DNA of 64,000 nt, taken from NCBI GenBank assembly GCA_038049695.1, contig CP142456.1, positions 66,925,922-66,989,921 on the forward strand. Reading direction: 5' to 3'. Numbering within the stretch: the first letter of the stretch is position 1; the number at the start of each line of letters is the position of its first letter. The position numbers were made by a program, and so were the translations under genes. The notes beneath the pieces are model-generated. The model was not told the DNA's origin, ran no database searches, and saw nothing but the letters and a program-made list of their open reading frames with translations. Positions 30,995 to 42,207 of the stretch are shown here, piece by piece. The DNA is from Cinnamomum chago. Taxonomy: Eukaryota > Streptophyta > Magnoliopsida > Laurales > Lauraceae.

Positions 30995-33900
30995 CTACAT
31001 GTCATATTCCATGTCATCATCTTCCTGACTATGAACATCATTTTCTTCTTCATCTTCGTACTCTGCCAGTGTCTCATCCTCGTCTTGGCCATCCTCGTCT
31101 GCTGACTCATCACTGAGAACAATCTCAGAATCTATATCATCCCTAGAGTATTGGACACTAGTACCATCAACAAAGACTGAGACAACAAATGTCGTTTCGT
31201 CTTGCTGAAATGCATCATTAGGCACATCATCGTCGTCCCACTTAGCGGGTACATCCCATACTCCCTGAGGCTTGACTCATTCTACGACTCTTTAATTTTT
31301 TTCCTCTGCTGGTGTCATTGACGTAGAAGACTTGTGTCACCTGACTTGGTAGGACAAATGGATCAATCATACACCACCGACCCGTGATATCAATGCTTGT
31401 AGCATGGTCTTCGATGTTTATCTTGTGCTTGGTACTAGTGTTGTACCATTCATATTCAAATAAGACCACCTTACCCCCATGCCGATAGGACAATTCCCAG
31501 ACTTTGCAGTTGTAGCCATAGTAATCATGTTTCATCCCTTCGTATTCCCCTTCCACGACCAAGCCGCTACTCTCACGGTCTATAGTGTGGTATCGGACGC
31601 AATTGCAATCACACCCTTGGTAAAGATTCACTAGGAATCTAAAGCCATTTGCTAATGACCATATCTCATCAAAAGCTTCTAGTGACCCTAGAGTTCGCAA
31701 TTGATTCATCTACATAAGCAGATTAAGACAAATGTATTAGACTAATGTTATTTGAAGTGTAATCCAATAATATCTAGCAATTAAAATGATAATATTTTAT
31801 ATGCCTTACACGTTCTTTGAACCATCCTGCAAATTCTTTTCGTTGTAACTGCCCGACATCTCCACCTCTTTGATCTTGCGCTAAATTCTTGCATTCCCTA
31901 CTCAAGATAGCTTTTAATGGATAAGTAAGAGTAGAGAATGAATAAAGGAGTTAACAAGCAATGCATAAATATGGCTAGATTGAAGCACATACTGTAGATA
32001 CGGCTTTACCTCGGGGCAATTATTCAGTACAAACCAATGAGTCATGTCACGCTCTCTTCGAGAAGGATCATGTGCCCTTTGCATCAGTCCGATGGGACGA
32101 ACAATTTGTGTGAAGACCGACATCCTCGGGCCACGTTTGCCACCATCATCATAACGCTCTACTCGATCAGTCTGCCTCAAAGACATTGAGCAAAAAGTGA
32201 GGCACTCTTTGACAATGTAAGCCTCAGTGATCGAAGCTTCAGGCCGAGCTCGATTGCGAACGTACCCTTTTAGGGTCTTCAGAAATCTTTAAACAACCAA
32301 TGATAACAATTACGATTTTCAATGCAAGGGAATTGCACTAATACATAAATAATTAATCAATGGTCATCAACTATTACCTTTCTATCGGGCACATCCACCG
32401 ATATTGCACCGGTCCACCAAGCATGGCCTCGCGTGGCAAGTGAACCGATAGATGAACCATCACATCAAATAATGTAGAAGGAAAAATCCTCTCCAGCTTG
32501 CATAATATTAAAACTATCTGCTCCTCCAATTTTTTCAAATCATCGTGTCTTCGTGTTTTCGAGCAGAGGTCTTGGAAAAAGCTGCCTAACTCAAACAATA
32601 TTGTACACATATCCTTATTCAGAAAGCTACACATGCCAATAGGAAGGATGCGCTAGATAAGGATGTGGCAATCATGGCTCTTTAAACCGACTAATTTATC
32701 ATTTTTCAATATTACACACCTCGAGAGGTTCGCCGCATAGCCATCTGGGTATTTGATCGACTTCAAGAATTCATAAAATCATCTTTATGTTTTGGTTCCA
32801 GAGTGTAAGAGGCATGCAGCTTCAAGCTAGATCTATCGCCCCTCTCCACTAGATGCAACTCTGGCCTGATGCCCATATTTTTCAAATCCTTACATGCTTT
32901 CTCGGTGTCCTTGTTTTTGCCCTTCATGCCCAAAATTGTTCAAACCAAAGATACACAGATGTTCTTCTCAATGTGCATAGGATCAAGGTTGTGTCTGAGT
33001 GTTTTGCACTTCTAGTAAGGCCATTCAAATAAGATGCTTTTCTTTGTCCAATTCAGTTCTCTAGAGTCACGCGGTCTTTTGTTATTCTTGTCAAACTTGA
33101 CCGGTCTTTTGTTCTCTAGTTCTTCTAGCTGGTCTAGTACCTTTTGCCCCAATAAATTCAAAGAATTCTTTTCATGCTCAGGCTGACCATTAAAGGCCTT
33201 GCTTCTACGCCATTCATGGTTCAGTTCCAAGTATTTTTGTTGGCCAATGTACCCAATCTTATCTTTCAACTTCACCCCTAACGAGTCCTTCCACGAGGGG
33301 CAAGCATTATAAACTTTTGTGCTCCACCCAAACAAGTTACCATACACAGGAAAGTTATTTATCATCCACATCACAGCCGCATGCATTTGAAACATCTGTT
33401 TAGTGGAGGCATCATAAGTCGATACACCATGATCCCACAACTCCTTCAACTTATCAACCAAGGGCCTAAGATATACATCAATATCGTTTCCCGGTGAGTT
33501 TGGTCTTTGAATAAGTAATGACATCATCAAGAATGGCTCCTTCATGCACATCCATGGTGGCAAATTATAGGGCATAAGTTTGACAGGCCACATGCTATAA
33601 GAGGTGCTCATGTTACTGAAAGGATTGAATCCATCGGTGGCTAACCCCAGCCTCACATTACGTGTCTCTTAGGCAAACTCCGGATATTTCTTATCAAATT
33701 CTTTTCATTCCACTGAATCAGCCGGATGCCACGCTATCCCATCGTCAACGCGCTGATCACTGTGCCATCTCATCTCTGTGGCTGTCTTCCTTGACATATA
33801 CAATCTGCGTAACCTTGGTGTCAATAGGAAGTAACGGAGCACCTTATGAGGGATCTTCTTTTGCTTACCACCTTGTACCTAGGCTCTTCACATTCTGGAC

Positions 33901-34545
33901 ATTTATCCAATTGAGCATTCTCCTTCCAATACAACACACAATTGTGTTTGCAGGCATCTATGTTCTTGTATCCCATGCCCAAGTCACGTAATAATTTCTT
34001 CACCTCGTAAACTGAGGCCGGCACCACATGACATTCGGGTAAGAAGTCCTTAAAAATCTGCAGAACCTTGTCGAACGACTTGTTGCTACACCCACTTTCT
34101 ACCTTCACATGCAATATCTTGATGACAAACAATAACAGAGTATCTGAGCTTTTGCATCCTGGGTACAGGCCATGCTGAGAAGACTTCAACAAATTTTCAA
34201 AATTCTGCACATCATCCCCTCTCGAGTATCTTCCTCCAAGTAAGTTTCCCTATGATGGTCCTCTATCAACTTATCGTATTCATCTTGATTCTCTTTTGAT
34301 TCATCATCGCTCTCATCCGAATCATCGGGTTGAACTATAGGTTCCCCGTGATATATCCACCGTAGGTATGAGACCATCATTCCTCAAATGTGCAAATGAT
34401 TTCTCACGGTTACATAGTCATGCTTCCGATGGTTACAACAATCGTTACAAGGGCAATTAAGCAACACTACCCCGCCCGAATTCGCTTTTGCAAAATCAAT
34501 AAATGAGTTCACCCCAGCTATGTACTCCACACTAAATCGGTTCTA
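30995..34545 (-). pseudogene. CACTA TNP2-like transposase, decayed
   Basis: Minus-strand CACTA (En/Spm) transposase. In order: transposase-associated domain at 34545-34390 (EYIAGVNSFIDFAKANSGG, CPCNDCCNHRKHD, then a CGA-to-TGA stop before GMMVSYLRWIYHGE); an acidic linker (PDDSDESDDES); a zinc-ribbon-like block CKHNCVLYWKE...CPECEEPRYK near 33900; the TNP2 core at 33656-33012 (LATDGFNPFSNMSTSYSMWP, YNLPPWMCMKEPF, GNDIDVYLRPLVD); LRHNLDPMHIEKNIC near 32970; a DUF4218-like region at 32640-32370 (VHLPREAMLGGPVQYRWMCP); a DUF4216-like region at 31709-31242 (YYGYNCKVWELSYRHGGKVV); and an acidic tail ending MEYDM at 30995. Several in-frame stops and at least one frameshift near 31265 show it is dead. 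Confidence 0.9.
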
Positions 34546-36720
34546 ATAATGTAATATCCAACACATGTCCATATCTGACCTAATCACAAGTAATTATAAA
34601 TTAGAAATTAGAAATTGAATCTGCTCACCAATATTGAATAGATTGAATGTGTTTATGAGGTCCAGCTCATTGGACCTACTTCAATTCTTTTTTCCAATGA
34701 AGATAAATATGTTATTTATCTTAGAAGTCTTCAATTCATAACAAGATCAATATCTTGTGTTTCCAGTTTTCCTCTCACTTCACTCAATAGAGCCTTTACA
34801 ATATCAAACAAGCCAAACATAACACGTGATGCATAAAAAAAAACACAAAAACAATCTCATTAACATTATATGGCTATATATAGCTATATATGCTAAGTAA
34901 AGCTTGCATTTAAAAAATCTGGTTCAGGCAACTACAAATTAACGCCTCTTATACTGCATCCACATATCATAATGGTTAGTATCAACTTATTCTCATTGGT
35001 ATTAGTCAGTTTGATCGTCAAACATGTGGTCTTCTAAGGATGTACACTATTTTTTTCTTTTCTTTCATGAGGATCTTTGTTGATAAACATGTTGACGCAT
35101 CAATACACTATTTTTTTTTTTTATAATGTTCCAATAAGATGGCCTCACTAATGAATAAACTTAACACCTCATTTACTGCATCACATATCATAATGGTGAG
35201 TGTCAAACTTATTCTCATTGGTACTAATCAGTTTCTTTATCATAGGAATTAGTGGTTCAAATTTCATTTCTTTTTCCTCACTTAATGTTGATGAATTTTC
35301 TCTAACGATTTAAAGGTAATGTGATGACTTCCTTTGTTCATTGGGACACTCTTCAAGCATTAGCTACAGCCAACAATTATGCATGTAGAAGGTTAGGTGT
35401 ATTAATATGCTTTTTCAAGTGATAAATTGTTTTTCTCATCTTAAAAATGGTATTGTAGTGTGATTCATGGTGTTTTATGATTTTATCAGTGTCAATAGTG
35501 AAGCATTAACAAGAAGCAATCTGGAGTATCATCTCAACGTAATTGTATTTTGACCTTTTAACATTGTATATCAGTTGCTATTCATGGTTTGCAATTTCAT
35601 TTTCACATGGTTGTGTACATTGCAGCATTTGCACTTGAAGTAAGTCATCAACTTTCAAGGAAATAATCAACTTTAAAGGAAACAATCTTTCTTATATTCT
35701 TTCTCTTTGCCATTTGTTGTTACTCTCAGACAACTTTTTGTTTTACTCTCAGGCAGACAACCTTTTATTCTTGTGCTGTACATTGACCAAAATGGCTAGC
35801 TTTTTGCTTAGCCTCTGTTATGCATTTAACAGTTTCAAGAGAAAACCCACACTAAAAAAAAAAAAAAACAGTGACAAGAGGATTCTGATATATAGCAGAA
35901 GAGTACAAACCCCCCTCTCTTTCAACCTTCTATTCTGTATGCAGATTGACCAAAATGGCTGGCTCTTTGATCAGTCTTATCATGCATTGAACATCATCTA
36001 GAAGAGGACTTTAATGTATACCAGCTAAATCACTAAAAAAAAAACACTATGATTTATATCTAGAAGAGAACTTATCGTGCATTTTTTATTTTCTAAAATT
36101 ACCAAAAAAAAAACCCTATGATTTATACTATTTAGAAATAAGTCCCTATTTTTCTCCTGAATTTGCATAAAAACGCCTATTTTATCACATAACAGAAACT
36201 TCCATTCACTTTGATGTTGATAAATTTTCCTCCAAATGCAAACAGCAAGTTCATTGGGCACCTACAAGTGGATAATTGTTACTTGGTACCATAAAAGAAG
36301 GCTCATTTATACTATTGGTTTGAATATTAGAAGTGCAGCAATATACCTCAACATAAATTTTAAATGTTTAAACAGCTGCTCCATGGAATCTGCCTAACAT
36401 AAGAAACAGCCTATCTCCTAGTGTGATGCTACTCAAATATGAGCAATTGGGTTTTCAGTTCCTATGCTTACTCTCCTATAGTTAAATTGCATGGAATGAG
36501 AAGCTAGGGGATTATTTATTTTTGTGGATTGAAAAACTACAATTTGGGACTGCTCTTCTACAAGAATTTCTTCCGAGAATCCTTGTTGAAGAATTTGAAT
36601 TTCTCCAAATATTGTCCCCCACATGCGATTCCAAATCCTGTGACCCATCCAGCATTTGAAATGCTGGAATACTGCATAGAACCACAACTGTATTATCCAC
36701 CTTTCTCAAACACAGAGCAA
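34546..36720. other. Upstream CACTA flank or insertions, non-coding with diverged repeats
   Basis: No gene recognised. A 70-bp direct repeat occurs at about 34942-35012 and 35166-35234 (sharing ACATATCATAATGGT and CTTATTCTCATTGGTA). A second diverged repeat of about 60 bp occurs at 35784-35840 and 35945-36007 (TGACCAAAATGGCTNGCT). Both suggest old local duplications. The open frames here are short and unconserved. Confidence 0.45.
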
Positions 36721-36726
36721 GCCCCT

Positions 36727-37392
36727 TGTAGGGGATCGAACCCGGACCCAGGCGCGCGGACGCGGTGTCCCCTGTGGTGGGGTGACCTCTACAGGGGAAT
36801 AGGCGGGGCCCAGGGCCCCGGGCCTCCCCAGGGACTTGAACCCAAGACCTCTCTTTAAGAGGATTCTTTGGTGTACCCTGGTACCACTTGAGCTAGTAGT
36901 TCAAGTGGTACCAGGGTACACCAAAGAATCCTCTTAAAGAGAGGTCTTGGGTTCAAGTCCCTGGGGAGGCCCAGGGCCCCGGGCCTATTGTATACACTTC
37001 GGGAGACGGACTCCGTAATCATGCATTTGTCCCAGGGTGGATTCCGGAAATCTGGCACCCCAGGGGCTTCCCCAGGGACTTGAACCCAAGACCTCTCTTT
37101 AAGAGGACTCTTTGGTGTACCCTGGTACCACTTGAGCTAGTAGTTCAAGTGGTACCAGGGTACACCAAAGAGTCCTCTTAAAGAGAGGTCTTGGGTTCAA
37201 GTCCCTGGGGAGGCCCCTGGGGTGCCAGATTTCCGGAATCCACCCTGGGACAAATGCATGATTACGGAGTCCGTCTCCCGAAGTGTATACAATAGGCCCG
37301 GGGCCCTGGGCCCCGCCTATTCCCCTGTAGAGGTCACCCCACCACAGGGGACACCGCGTCCGCGCGCCTGGGTCCGGGTTCGATCCCCTACA
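36727..37392. repeat. 666-bp compound palindrome built of tRNA-like (SINE-like) modules
   Basis: The ends are TGTAGGGGATCGAACCCG and its exact complement CGGGTTCGATCCCCTACA, flanked by CCCCT on both sides (36722-36726 and 37393-37397). Using Y, X and A for modules and ' for the inverted form, the order is Y' A' A X A' A X' Y. Module A (about 75 bp, e.g. 36897-36970 and 37143-37217) has a pol III A-box-like TAGTTCAAGTGG (TAGCTCAAGTGG in the inverted copies) and a B-box-like GGGTTCAAGTCC, about 40 bp apart as in tRNA-derived SINEs. Y also ends in a B-box-like GGGTTCGATCCC. Two perfect hairpins (36821-36973 and 37069-37217) lie inside the larger palindrome. No protein is encoded; the open frames here are mirror by-products. 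Confidence 0.85.
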
Positions 37393-37919
37393 CCCCTGTT
37401 TGGATCCAGGAACCCAGTTTCCCTGGATAAACAAATCAAACCTCACTTGCAACTCAGTTATTGAAATGCATAAGCCCATAGTTGCATATTTACAGGTACA
37501 ATGAGTAATCTAAAGATCCAAACAGGCCAAGAAGCGTGTGTAATCCATCTCATTGCATATCATCCCACCAAATGGAAACAAGAAATGGCAAAAATTAACT
37601 AAAAGGGCAGGAACCCAAACAAGACATTGATCCCAATTACACATTCAAAGTAAAATCACAAAATCTTCACTTCAAAAATCCATTCATAATTAAAAAAAAA
37701 AAACTAAAAAAGGAGTACCAAAATTACATCCAAAAGCGGCTCTTTCACAAAGCTAAAATGCTGCAGCTACGCCTGCTTCCTCGGAGCAGCTTGAATACCT
37801 GAGATTTTGAAAAGAAAAAAATCCAAGTGAATCAATTGCAATGAAAAAGAAGGAAAACCGAACAATACAGACATTCATAGCGTTTCTTATACATTCTCTG
37901 AAATTAGTCTTGAATCGGC
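37393..37919 (-). other. Possible captured last exon and 3' UTR, source unknown
   Basis: On the minus strand a pyrimidine-rich tract and AG (TTTTTTTCTTTTCAAAATCTCAG, about 37822-37800) precede a short open stretch that can be read IQAAPRKQA then stop, followed by T-rich, UTR-like sequence down to about 37500. This looks like a terminal exon with a 3' UTR. The parent gene is not recognised and nothing upstream connects to it. Confidence 0.3.
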
Positions 37920-37931
37920 GAGGCAGAGAGG

Positions 37932-37970
<39 letters not shown>

Positions 37971-38084
37971 GGGGGCACAGAGGGTCCGAGCAGAGGTAGC
38001 GACGAGAGAGAAGGAGACCATTTTCGAGCGACAATCGGTTTCAGGGAGAGAGAGCAGAGAAAGAGCAAGAGAGAGAAATAGCAG

Positions 38085-38118
<34 letters not shown>

Positions 38119-38345
38119 CAGAGAGATTGAGCGAGAGAGCAGAGAGATCGAGTGAGAGAGAGAGAGAGAGATAGCAGATCCAGAGAGCGAGAGTGAGCGA
38201 GAGAGACAGCAGAGAGAGCGCAGAGAGAGAGAGAGAGGAGAGATGGGATCTGGAGCATAGATGAGCTTTTGGAGGCGGGAGAGAGAAATGAGTGAGGAGA
38301 GAGAAAGAAATGAGTGAGGAGAGGGTGAGAGGGAAAATAGATATT
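37920..38345. repeat. GA/CT-rich microsatellite region
   Basis: About 400 bp dominated by (GA)n runs, the longest near 37935-37964 and 38087-38115, with interspersed GAGCGAGAG units and a duplicated GAAATGAGTGAGGAGAG at about 38286-38322. On the minus strand it is a CT-rich tract upstream of the possible captured exon, as often seen in 5' UTRs. Confidence 0.9.
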
Positions 38346-39160
38346 TACCGACGTTAATATTAAACGTCGATAAAAATTATTTTATTTTTATTATTTAAAA
38401 ATAAGCAAAAAAAAGTCAACAACTTTTACCGACGTTTTATAATAAACGTCGGTAATAAATTTTACCGACGCTAATTTTCGTCGGTAAAAAAAATTTGTTG
38501 CTAAAGGTCTCTGATTTTTAATTTTCTTAAAAATAAAATTAAACTTTATCGATGTTTTACAAAAAACGTCACTAAAAGTTCATTTTAATATTTATTTTCC
38601 CGAAATTGAAGTTAATAATAAAATTGAACTTTGCCAACGATTTTCTTTCATCGACGAAAGAAAAAAAATAAAAAATAAAAAATAAAATAATTTTACTGAC
38701 GTTTTTTTTCTTTGGTAAAAGAAAAAAGAAAATAAATAAAAAAATAAAAAGACTTTTACCGACATTCTTTTTCGTCGGCAAAAGAAAAAAGAAAAATAAA
38801 TAAAACATTAAAAGACTTTTACCGACTTTTATTTTTCGTTGATAAAACTAAGAAAACGTCGCTAGAAGTCGATTTTACCGACGCTTTCTAATTCGTCGGT
38901 AATAATCTCTAATTTTTATATTTCTAAGATTGAACTTTGCCGACGTTTTTAGTAAAACGTCACTAAAAATTAGCCTTTTAGCGATGCTTTATCTAAAACG
39001 TCGCTAAAAGTCGGGCTTTTTAGCGATGTTTTGTAAAAAATGTTGATAAAAGGCTATTTTCATCGATGAAATTATATAAGTCGGTAAATCATACTTTTTA
39101 CCGACGAATTTCTAAAAGCATAGCCAAAAAATGTCACTAAAAGTGCAAGATGTTGTAGTG
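38345..39160. mobile_element. CACTA terminus with ACCGACG/CGTCGGT subterminal repeats
   Basis: At least a dozen copies of TTTACCGACG, AACGTCGGTAAA or close variants in both orientations (first at about 38348), typical of CACTA subterminal regions that bind the TNPA-type protein. The segment ends GCAAGATGTTGTAGTG at 39160, the complement of CACTACAACATCTTGC. It belongs either to the CACTA element whose genes lie at 28.7-34.5 kb or to a separate non-autonomous copy. Confidence 0.8.
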
Positions 39161-40153
39161 AAATTTTGATCCAATATAAATTCATATTCAGGTTTGGGTC
39201 AAAGATATTAGTTTATGTAATTGCATTGTAAATCGAAGGTGTGGAGCATATATCATTCACAGAGTGACACAAAGGATTTGACAGTTATTGCAATCCACAT
39301 CATCATATTCTTAGCTATGTATAAATTATTCAATTTTATGATATATGAAAGACACCAGTTCCCAAACAAACACAAATTAGAGAACATAGAATTCCACAAG
39401 TAAATAAACGCAGGAGGCTTTGATTAGTGCTCGAGTCTAATCAGGTCCTCGGATAATCACAGGAAGTTTGCTTGATATCATCTTCATATCCATTGCTTGT
39501 AATAAAAAAAAATCTGCATATATCCTTATCAAAATTGAAAGAGTAACCAAACCATTGTGCAATACAAGATCTTCAGAAAATAGAAATAGAAAAACCAAAT
39601 TAGGAGCCCATAATAAGTACCCACAATAGGAATAAAAAGGAAATTAAAAGGAATGGAGGTTTTACACATTTGATATAATAAAAAGGAATAAAAGTTAGTG
39701 ACATAACTGAAAACCATAGGCTTAAATAAGAGTTAAAGACACAGGTTCATCCTCATGATCTGACGCAAATTTAAAAGGATTTAATGGCAAAACATTTCAA
39801 GGGATTTAATTTAAGAGTCAAAATTGATTCACAGTCAAAATCAATGGCAATTGGCAATTGGCAATTGAAATTGACAATTGGACTCACTTGTTTCATATAT
39901 ATAATAATTGACAACTAGTGACACAACAAAGATGAGAAAAGGGAAGTGCAGACATCCATGATGGAAGTTGCATAGCTGACAAACCTTCTTTGCAACCATG
40001 GTTCAAAAAACTTGGCTGAAACCAAAAGGAATCACCCTGTAAGTTTGCTTTTAGGTCCGAAACAAATCATGGTTCAAATGTAGATTTATGCAGGATATAT
40101 CAAATGACAATGATACATACTAGAGTATTGAGATTTGAGTGTCAACTATCACC
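39161..40153. other. Intergenic, no confident gene
   Basis: AT-rich, about 1 kb. A minus-strand stretch near 39500-39420 has a T-rich tract, AG and a short open run ending before a stop (KLPVIIRGPD), possibly a last exon, but no partner exons were found. Around 39840-39890, GGCAATTGGCAATTG units form a short tandem repeat. Confidence 0.4.
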
Positions 40154-40161
40154 AATGTGAT

Positions 40162-40740
40162 TAGGGTTGTAAACGGGTTGGTTCCGGTCCGGGTCCACTG
40201 GAACCGTTTAGTAAGAGGGGGAACCGGACCCGGATCGAAACCAGGAAACTGGTTCCGGAACCGGTTCCGATAATTTTAATGGGAACCGGAACCGGAACCA
40301 TTTGTGAGGCGGGTTTGGTTCCGGTTCCGATTCCGGTTCCTGGTATGGTTCCGAGTCTAGACTAATACATGTGTTTTTTTTTTTTTTTAATTATGCTTTT
40401 TCCATATTTCAATTGGATCACCTGCAAACACTAATGTGACTTTTGTCTATCAATAACATGCACTTTTAACCAAAAAAATTCAGAAAGTAGAAAAGTAAAA
40501 AGAATTCTATTTTCATATACAAAAGTTATCTTATGTTAGTGTATATTGGGTCGGGTCTCGGGTCCACGGGTCTAAGCCACTGTGGATCCGGAACCGAACC
40601 CGTTTAGGTATCGGTTCCAAAAAAAGGATCCGGAACCGGAACCATTTGCTTATCGGGACCAAAATAAGGACCCAGACCCGGAACCAAACGGGTCGGAACC
40701 TTCGGGTAATCGGAGAATCGAGGACCCATTTACAATCCTA
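40162..40740. mobile_element. hAT-type non-autonomous element with exact 8-bp TSD
   Basis: 579 bp with ends TAGGGTTGTAAACGGGT (left) and TAGGATTGTAAATGGGT (right, reverse-complemented), flanked by the direct repeat AATGTGAT (40154-40161 and 40741-40748). The interior is packed with GGTTCCGG/CCGGAACC words, the usual subterminal motif of this plant hAT group. No transposase. The intact TSD suggests a fairly young insertion. Confidence 0.9.
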
Positions 40741-40748
40741 AATGTGAT

Positions 40749-41540
40749 GGATTGGCTTAATTTTACATGTAGGCACTCAAATCCCCAAATCGAAGCCTTG
40801 AAACAACTAATGCATGTCAGCCTCACAACATCCCAACACCTGTGAAACTATGCTACAAAAGAAGCTCCATAACATATATTTCTCTCTCTCTTCTTTCATA
40901 ATTACTTTCACTAAATATAGTTGGAGAAGTATTTGTTTCATTCCCACTTAAATTTCTACAACATAAGACAAATTGGAGAAAGCATTGGATCAAAGCAGAA
41001 TCAATATATTTGAGAGTTTTTTCCATTAACAACAGTTCTTGAAGTAATCTTATAATGTGGAAGAGAGAGATCAAATTATAACCAGATTGAAATGATTAAT
41101 GCACAAACAGATTAAAATAAATACACATACCTCTGTGCCCAATAAAAATCTAGGGGATTTTAGACCATACGAAATTTAGGGGTTGAGATCTAAGGGCAGA
41201 GACTCCTAGATCATAAAATTATTTATTTTAATATTGAATGATCAGGTGGGCTAGATGAGGGTTTCTATAGATTTACATTCTTAATAGGTTTCTGGATAAC
41301 ATTTAAAAAAATGGTACAAAAGGGGTTTTCCATGTAAGCTACCTTGCAAGTGAAAATATAATAAAGTTCACCACAAATGGATCCCATAAGTTACCCAAAG
41401 CCTATCCTAGATACCTATCAATCCATAGATAATGCTTAAACAATAGAAAAAAAAAATAAAGATATTATATGCATTAGAAAAAGAGGAAAATCAGGTCGAC
41501 TTTCATTAACATTAAAAGTAAAAACTAACTGCTTTACGTT
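40749..41540. other. Intergenic, no recognised feature
   Basis: AT-rich sequence between two transposons. The short open frames show no motifs. TCTCTCTCTC at about 40881 and GAGAGAGA at about 41063 are minor low-complexity runs. Confidence 0.5.
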
Positions 41541-41548
41541 TTGATTAA

Positions 41549-42199
41549 GGGAGCTTCTAGCGGCACCACAAATATTTCTCTCCCCACTACACTAAAAGAC
41601 AAAAATAATATTTTTTTCCTAAACTACCCCTCCCCCTTCTCCCTCTCCCTCCCTCCTCTTCCCTTCCTCCGTCTCCCAGCCTCCACCCTCTTCCCTCATC
41701 TAATCCCCCCCAATCGTCGGCGGGGAGGGAGCCCCTGCCGACTGGCCGGTCTCCCTCCCCCCACACTCTCCCTCTTTCTCCCTCTCTCCCCTCTTTTCCC
41801 GTCTCCCTTCCCCTTCTTCCCTCTCCTTCCCTCCCTGCTCTCCCTCTCCCTCCCCTCCCCCTCCCAGTCACCGGTGGGGAGGGAGATCGAGCTGCAACGA
41901 AGAAGAAGAAGAAGAGTAGGGGAGGGAAGGGAGGGAAGGAAGGGAAGGGAGAGAGGGAGAAGAGGGAAAGAAAATAGAGGGGGAGGGAGGAAGAAAGAGG
42001 GAGAGGGGTGGTCGGCCGGTCGGCAGGGGCTTCCGCCGCAGGCTGCCGGTCGGGGCTCCCTCCCTGTCGGCGACTGGGAGGGTGGGAGAGGGAGGAAGGG
42101 AAGAGGAGGGAGGGAGAGGAAGGAGGGGTAGTTTAGGAAATGTTTTTTTTTATTGTGCGGTAGAGAGAGTAGTTTTTGAGGTGCCAATAGAACTCCCGC
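41549..42199. mobile_element. Foldback element with polypyrimidine/polypurine arms
   Basis: 651 bp flanked by TTGATTAA (41541-41548 and 42200-42207). The ends are inverted: GGGAGCTTCTAGCGGCACC on the left and GGGAGTTCTATTGGCACCTC on the right. Inside, CCTAAACTACCCCTCC faces GGAGGGGTAGTTTAGG. The left arm is CCCTCTCCCTCC-rich and the right arm is its GGGAGGGA complement, so the element can form a long hairpin or purine triplex. Long open frames on both strands (such as 41541-42131) are composition artefacts. A TSD of 8-9 bp fits a hAT or Mutator-like MITE. Confidence 0.75.
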
Positions 42200-42207
42200 T
42201 TGATTAA

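Larger units (their letters stand above)
25680..39160 (-). mobile_element. Probable large CACTA (En/Spm-like) element carrying host exon fragments
   Basis: Composite call. TNP2-like and TNPA-like genes lie on the minus strand at 34545-28666. The right edge at 39160 ends ...GATGTTGTAGTG, the reverse of a CACTACAACATC terminus, preceded by about 800 bp of ACCGACG subterminal repeats. CysRS and GCN1 exon fragments lie downstream of the transposase genes on the same strand. No matching CACTA left end was found, so the left border is arbitrary and the element is truncated or rearranged. Other elements (a SINE-like palindrome at 36727) have inserted into it. The right terminus could belong to a separate, non-autonomous CACTA. 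Confidence 0.45.

Noticed and set aside
36897-37217. Functional tRNA genes
   Set aside because: A-box and B-box-like sequences are present, but no acceptor stem or anticodon arm could be folded; better read as SINE-type modules.
36529-37479. Open frames with repeated RGSNPDPGARTRCPLWWGDL text on both strands
   Set aside because: Mirror images produced by the palindrome; no conserved protein.
37887-38258. Leu/Ser-rich minus-strand open frames
   Set aside because: Pure product of the GA microsatellite read as CTCTCT; no motif.
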